DNA of 64,000 nucleotides from Gibbula magus (lineage: Eukaryota > Mollusca > Gastropoda > Trochida > Trochidae), in assembly GCA_936450465.1 (NCBI GenBank), contig OW388305.1, positions 41,616,687 through 41,680,686 of the forward strand, read 5' to 3'. Under the pieces are notes generated by a model. That model did not search any database. It was given only the letters and a program-made list of their open reading frames with translations, and was not told the origin of the DNA. The translations under genes and the position numbers were made by a program. Below, piece by piece: positions 59,935 to 64,000 of this stretch; within the stretch, counting starts at the first letter, position 1; each line of letters begins with the position of its first letter.

Positions 59935-60113
59935 CTAATGTTTAGCAACCATGACAATGCCCTTTTGCACTATCTGTGCCTTGAGTTGGTCGGTCTGTTG
60001 CTGTTTGAAGCACTCGGTGATGTAGGGTAACATGAAGGCGAAACTCCCGTCTGTTGGCAATAGATTCAAGAAGTCTTCAGGGGGAAGTAACTCTGCCAGT
60101 TCATGGAGTATGT
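59935..60113 (-). CDS. terminal exon of an unidentified protein-coding gene
   Basis: On the minus strand the acceptor TTGTTTCAG ends at 60114. The exon starts at codon position 2 and reads ILHELAELLPPEDFLNLLPT, DGSFAFMLPYITECFKQQQT and DQLKAQIVQKG, ending at TAG (59937-59935). Composition and the amphipathic, leucine-rich helices look like a genuine globular or alpha-solenoid C-terminus, unlike the surrounding AT-rich noise. The exon at 63279-63183 supplies one leftover base, and the joined codon is GAC (Asp), giving VKTYRD-ILHELAEL, so the phases agree. I do not recognise the protein with confidence. The intron between the two exons would be about 3.1 kb and contains the nested MITEs at 60.8-61.8 kb. 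Confidence 0.65.
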
Positions 60114-60169
60114 CTGAAACAAGGGACATTTCTCTTTAATCTCATCTAAATCAGATCAAACTTAACACT

Positions 60170-60700
60170 CTTACATTGTGTGTTTCTGATCTGAGTACTG
60201 CACCAAAGAGGTCATGTCAGGTGACCTTTTATTCCAGCCAATCAGCGATGCGGCTCGAAAACCATCGGACCAACTTGAGTCGACATGAAACTCGTGACAT
60301 TCAATGCAATATCTGAGAAGCTGAAGATTTCTGATTGGCTGAATTAATTGAAGGTGAAAGGTCACATTGAAGGTCAAAGTGAAGGTCAAAGTGAAGGTCA
60401 CCTGGTATGACCCCTGCGGATACTTCTCTTCAATCTCATCTAAATCAGATCAAACATAACAGTTTTAACTCCCTGCATTTCCGATCTGAGTACTACACCA
60501 AAGAGGTCGTGTCAGGTGACCTTTTACTCGAGCGAATCAGTGACATCGGCTAGAAAACCAAAAGACCAAATTGAGTTGACATATGAAACATCACATTCAA
60601 TGCCATTTCTAAGAAGATTTCTGATTGGCTGAATTTATTGAGAATGAAAGGTCACAGTGAACATCACCTGACATGACCTCTATGGGGTAGTACTCAATTA
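60170..60700. repeat. tandem duplication with AGGTCA clusters
   Basis: Two diverged copies of about 300 bp (60180-60425 and 60430-60700) share CTGAGTACT-CACCAAAGAGG, TCAGGTGACCTTTTA, GATTTCTGATTGGCTGAATT and AAAGGTCACA. The first copy holds four AGGTCA half-sites at 60359, 60371, 60383 and 60395, spaced exactly 12 bases apart. The block lies in the intron of the minus-strand gene. Confidence 0.8.
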
Positions 60701-60780
60701 ACGAACAATGTACAAGTTTTGCTTCTGACTTCTCCTAATCATATAAAGACAAGGTAATGCAATTTCAGCAAATAGTGCAA

Positions 60781-61846
60781 CTTCCAAACGCAAGGCAGTC
60801 AGCATTACTGGCTGATTTAACCCTTGCAGTATTTCCCTCGCTTTGTTGTGTCAAAATAGTGAATCGCTGCACCAGAAATACATAGCGGGCCAGGGTTTCT
60901 AAACACAGATTTCTTAAAGAGCCATCACGGATGTTGGTGTTTAAATTTTTTGGAAAATATACTTATAACGTCATTCGCCAGAGAAATCTTTTATCTACAA
61001 CATGGCATATGTTAAATAATTTTCATATCACGACAATGTATTGCAATTTGGTTTCAAAGAGAAGTATCACTTCGACTAGCGCGCGCTACGGGTATCTGAC
61101 GTATATAAACAGAGTCCCCTTTTTTGCGTAATATGTACTACACAAACAGCAAGCGCTTCCGAAGCGTGAAGGCTCGTCTCTAGCGCAAATCGCCATAACA
61201 ACCCATTTGCTGCACGTGCTGCACGTGTCTCAAAGTGCAAAGTACCCTTGTCACACATTACTGAATGTGACGATTGCTTTACAAACTATGTTTCTAAATG
61301 TCCTAAGAATATACAAATTAGTTCCTGTTTAATGTTCTTTGAATTGAGATAAGACCAGCAAATTATGACAAATGTTTACTCTCATTAATTATAAAATTCA
61401 AGAAAAATAGGCCTACCTAGTTGGGTAAAACAATTATTCCAATATCTGTAGCAAATACATAATAAAATGAAATGGTAAATAAATAACCGTCAATAAATAT
61501 ATATATTTCGATTACTTTCATTGCTCATATTTTTTGTTATTCTTTCGTGTCTTTGTTTACTGTGTGTGAGCTAGACCATACTATGCTTTGCACTTGAAAA
61601 TAATAGACTGGATCTATATTTAGACTGGAAAACACCTTTACTAATTAATGCAATTTCTCGGCTTATTTTAAGTTGGAAAAATTAGGGAAAAATTAAGTGT
61701 ATGTATTTCACGGAGATAGATTTTTTGAAAATTTTTGATATTTTCATCAACATCCGTGATGGCTCTTTAAGGAAATACTGCAAGGCCTAAATCAGCCAGT
61801 AATGGAGACTGGCAAGAGTTATGCCTTGCATTGGGAAGTTGCAAAT
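60781..61846. mobile_element. foldback MITE (CTTCC-GCAAGG family) interrupted by a second element
   Basis: GCAACTTCCAAACGCAAGGC and CCTTGCAGTATTTCCCTCGC on the left face GGAAATACTGCAAGGCCTAA and ATGCCTTGCATTGGGAAGTT on the right. The 857-bp element at 60914-61770 sits between, at a TTAA. Confidence 0.82.
60914..61770. mobile_element. 857-bp TTAA-flanked element nested in a MITE
   Basis: Begins TTAAAGAGCCATCACGGATG and ends CATCCGTGATGGCTCTTTAA. TTAA is present at each end and the host MITE continues on both sides. The interior is shared with 54640-55320. No transposase was recognised; it is a piggyBac- or Kolobok-type non-autonomous candidate. Confidence 0.85.
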
Positions 61847-61984
61847 AGTGGAGAATTCTAATGGTAAGATGCACAGAGTAGTCTCCCTTTAAAACTTTTC
61901 ACTTTTTGAATGTAACAATATAATTTTACTAACAAATTCACTGATGTTATACAGAGAGTATATTGAACAAAAAAATTGTCTGGA

Positions 61985-62055
61985 TAATAATTTCTTTATT
62001 GTGAACATAAATGATGCCTGGGAGTATAATTACACCTTCATCAGGTGAAATGTGT
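61985..62055 (-). repeat. dispersed repeat with CTGATGA hairpin
   Basis: On the minus strand CCTGATGAAGGTGTAATTAT and ACTCCCAGGCATC are followed by GTTCACAATAAAGAAATTAT; same family as 47170-47245 and 62985-63060, with the GAAAC part mutated. Confidence 0.45.
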
Positions 62056-62167
62056 GTACCGGTACACAACATTTAAACAGAATATTTATAATGGTGAGGA
62101 TATTCTGTATATATATATATAGAACATCATACTTGTGCATTTGGATCGTTTGTATTGAACGAGAAGA

Positions 62168-62226
62168 TGTCATGGAAGCGGAGGAACAACGAGTTCGAAG
62201 AACGAGTTGTTCCTCTGCTTCCATGA
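62168..62226. repeat. perfect-type hairpin
   Basis: GTCATGGAAGCGGAGGAACA and ACGAGTTCG face AACGAGTTGTTCCTCTGCTT and CCATGAC, arms of about 26 bp with one mismatch. Confidence 0.8.
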
Positions 62227-62984
62227 CAGCTTCGAGTACCCCTTTTTATTAGCAAATTGGTAAACAAATAAAATTGCATAAATTTACTGGGACGTTTACT
62301 GCTGCGTATTGATACACGGACGGTTACTTGACCAGCACGACTCACGATTTGATGTCTTAATAGTATCTTTATTTTCTCATTTGTCAGCCCAATAGAGCTT
62401 TAAGTGAAAGTTTCTTCAGTGTGGTAATATAATTAAACCATCAAATTTGCTTTACTATCATTTAATTATAAAGAACTGAAAATAAGAAACAACATTCAGG
62501 CTTCCGTCCGTCGTACTTCTTTCGAATGACGTAACCATGGTTATGACGTCACAATGGTAAACGGTTGTGACGTCACAGTGACGCAGCATCGCTAGCGAAG
62601 CTTTCGGCAATGCTTTCAATTCCCCTTATACTTTGCGCTTTTCTGCCTTGTTAATGCTAATATTTGAGTAACATTTTCCCTGATTGTGCTGTTAATATTA
62701 GGTCTAAATCCAAGCTGATACTTTAATCAACTGAAAAAATACTAGCACTGTTATTAAAACATAAATTCCGGAGATTGAATTGGGAAAACATTGAAAAGTA
62801 CGGAAAATTCCGAGAAATGCCGAAGTTTAGAGAAAGTAGAATCGTCAGCCGTGCAATACGGAATTCACCGTGCAATACGGAAATCGACCAAGGAAACCGT
62901 ATTGCACCCCTGTATTACTATCTTTAATATGTTTACATGGGTATATAATAAAATTGTTCCCCACCTTGTTATACCCAATATTCA

Positions 62985-63060
62985 GCCTGATGAAGGAGTA
63001 AGCATATACTTAGAAACATTGTATGTTCACAAGCCTAAGATATTTGTAACTTTAATCAAC
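62985..63060 (+). repeat. dispersed repeat with hammerhead-like core
   Basis: CTGATGA (62987-62993), then AGGAGTAAGCATATACTT as an imperfect stem, then GAAAC (63013-63017). It is followed at 63064 by the end of the MITE family seen at 33385. Confidence 0.4.
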
Positions 63061-63182
63061 TTGTGATATCAGAAGACACTTGGGTGAGATTCTCTATATA
63101 TTCACTATTGCAAAAGTAATATGAAATTCAATTCCTTGGTAATTGAAAATCGAAGATGAATATGAGAGTAGAGCAGACATAC

Positions 63183-63279
63183 CCCTGTAAGTTTTGACGA
63201 ACACTTCTTCCCCCTCCCCCTGTCTTGACGAGGGCAGCTCCTTCAGGGCGGCCTCCAGACATCTCAGACAGTACTGCCA
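63183..63279 (-). CDS. internal exon of an unidentified protein-coding gene
   Basis: On the minus strand the acceptor TTGCCTCCCCAG ends at 63280. The 97-base exon is open in phase 0: WQYCLRCLEAALKELPSSRQ then GEGEEVFVKTYR plus one base, ending GGG at a GTATGT donor (63182). The GC-richer composition and the helical, charged sequence contrast with the neighbours. It joins in phase to 60113-59935. Earlier exons should lie beyond the right edge of the window, since none is seen between 63280 and 64000. The product is not identified; the combined 91 residues look like the C-terminus of a helical-repeat protein. Confidence 0.65.
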
Positions 63280-63440
63280 CTGGGGAGGCAATGTCAACAA
63301 ACGTAAAATGGAAATTCTTTTCATCAAGGTGATGTTGCTTCACAGATTTCATTTTTTCAAGCTGATCAAATACTTTCATTGCTATTGTGATTATCACACC
63401 AGTCCTTCATAACCCTAAGACAAATCGTGAACATCTGGTC

Positions 63441-63757
63441 ACAGTGGTGTAGTGGCGTAGTGGTTAGCGTTCTTGCCCCCACCCCAAAGGCCCAGGTTCG
63501 AATCCTGTTCGAAACACCAAAACTTTTTGACCTCGATCTCATACTGTGTTGTGTCCCTGGGCAAGGCACTTCATCCACATGGCACTCAGTCCACCCAGCT
63601 GTTAAAATGGGTACCTGAACACAGGAAGTACGGACCTATACGGTCACATGGAGCGCTTAGTAGCGGCACCGAAAGTACAATTCCTTCAGGGTAATAATGT
63701 ACCGCCACTCAACAGCATTGCGTTGGATATTTTGGATAAATTATTCTTATTATTAAA
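63441..63757 (+). mobile_element. tRNA-derived SINE, second family
   Basis: tRNA-like head with A box (GTGGCGTAGTGGTTAGCG) and B box (GGTTCGAATCC at 63495). The body has GTCCCTGGGCAAGGCACTTC, a motif shared by many animal SINEs, and the tail ends in an ATT-rich stretch (TTATTCTTATTATTAAAT). It differs in body and tail from the 23406 family. Confidence 0.85.
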
Positions 63758-64000
63758 TACAATTAGTAACATCAGACTATTATAATAGGAAATCACGGGA
63801 CAGGAAGCTATAGATATGGACATCAAGAACAGGAAGTGGACCTGGATCCGCTATACACTTAGAGGACCTGAAAACAGCATCAACAGACAGGCCCTAACAT
63901 AAAATCCACACTGGAGAAAGGTAGATGCAACTCCAATTTTTTAGTCTAATGTCTTTATTTTTATCCAATACCACAATCTCTCGGGTATAAGACCACATCA
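63758..64000. other. no feature recognised
   Basis: Short tail of the window; nothing recognisable on either strand. Confidence 0.4.

Overview
This is eukaryotic, repeat-dominated, AT-rich nuclear DNA, most likely from a marine gastropod mollusc. The clues are tRNA-derived SINEs with a tail of the kind I associate with vetigastropods (a 'taacgccgctttcaagag' core ending in GAGT/CTCAC repeats), dense foldback MITEs, a LINE 3' fragment, GT-AG introns and no bacterial gene organisation. The species call is an inference.

The main result is a tandem family of small two-exon genes hidden between satellite arrays (1-21.5 kb). Exon 1 encodes a 20-residue hydrophobic signal peptide and ends exactly at a GTAAGT donor. 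Exon 2 follows a pyrimidine-rich TTTTTCAG acceptor, is open in the matching phase, and ends at a stop shortly before an AATAAA signal. Gene 1 has only exon 2 inside the window (3280-3444). Gene 2 is 8758-8817 joined to 17850-18038. Gene 3 is 20812-20871 joined to 21272-21442. Intron 1 of genes 1 and 2 is filled by a 17-bp minisatellite; intron 1 of gene 3 is only 400 bp. The 17-bp unit resembles the first bases of the intron itself, so the array seems to have grown out of the splice-donor region. A third, orphan array at 36.4-40.8 kb has no recognisable exons beside it.

From 21978 to 35261 a 13.3-kb mobile element is inserted in the third copy of the duplicated unit. It has 212-bp terminal inverted repeats made of tandem 'GCTCCAAATTGTAATAA' sub-repeats and a 6-bp target duplication (GTCGTG). 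Inside are a SINE, a 188-bp tandem array, a 235-bp tandem array of perfect hairpins built from the same sub-repeat, and about 2.5 kb of degenerate ATCTAC repeat. No transposase was recognised.

From 40.8 to 64 kb the sequence is a mosaic of SINEs, a LINE 3' end, at least ten MITE or foldback insertions (several nested, several with target duplications), a 28-G run and microsatellites. On the minus strand two phase-compatible exons (63279-63183 and 60113-59935) look like the 3' end of a conventional protein-coding gene whose product I cannot name. Long open frames inside the 17-bp arrays are by-products of the period and are not annotated as genes.
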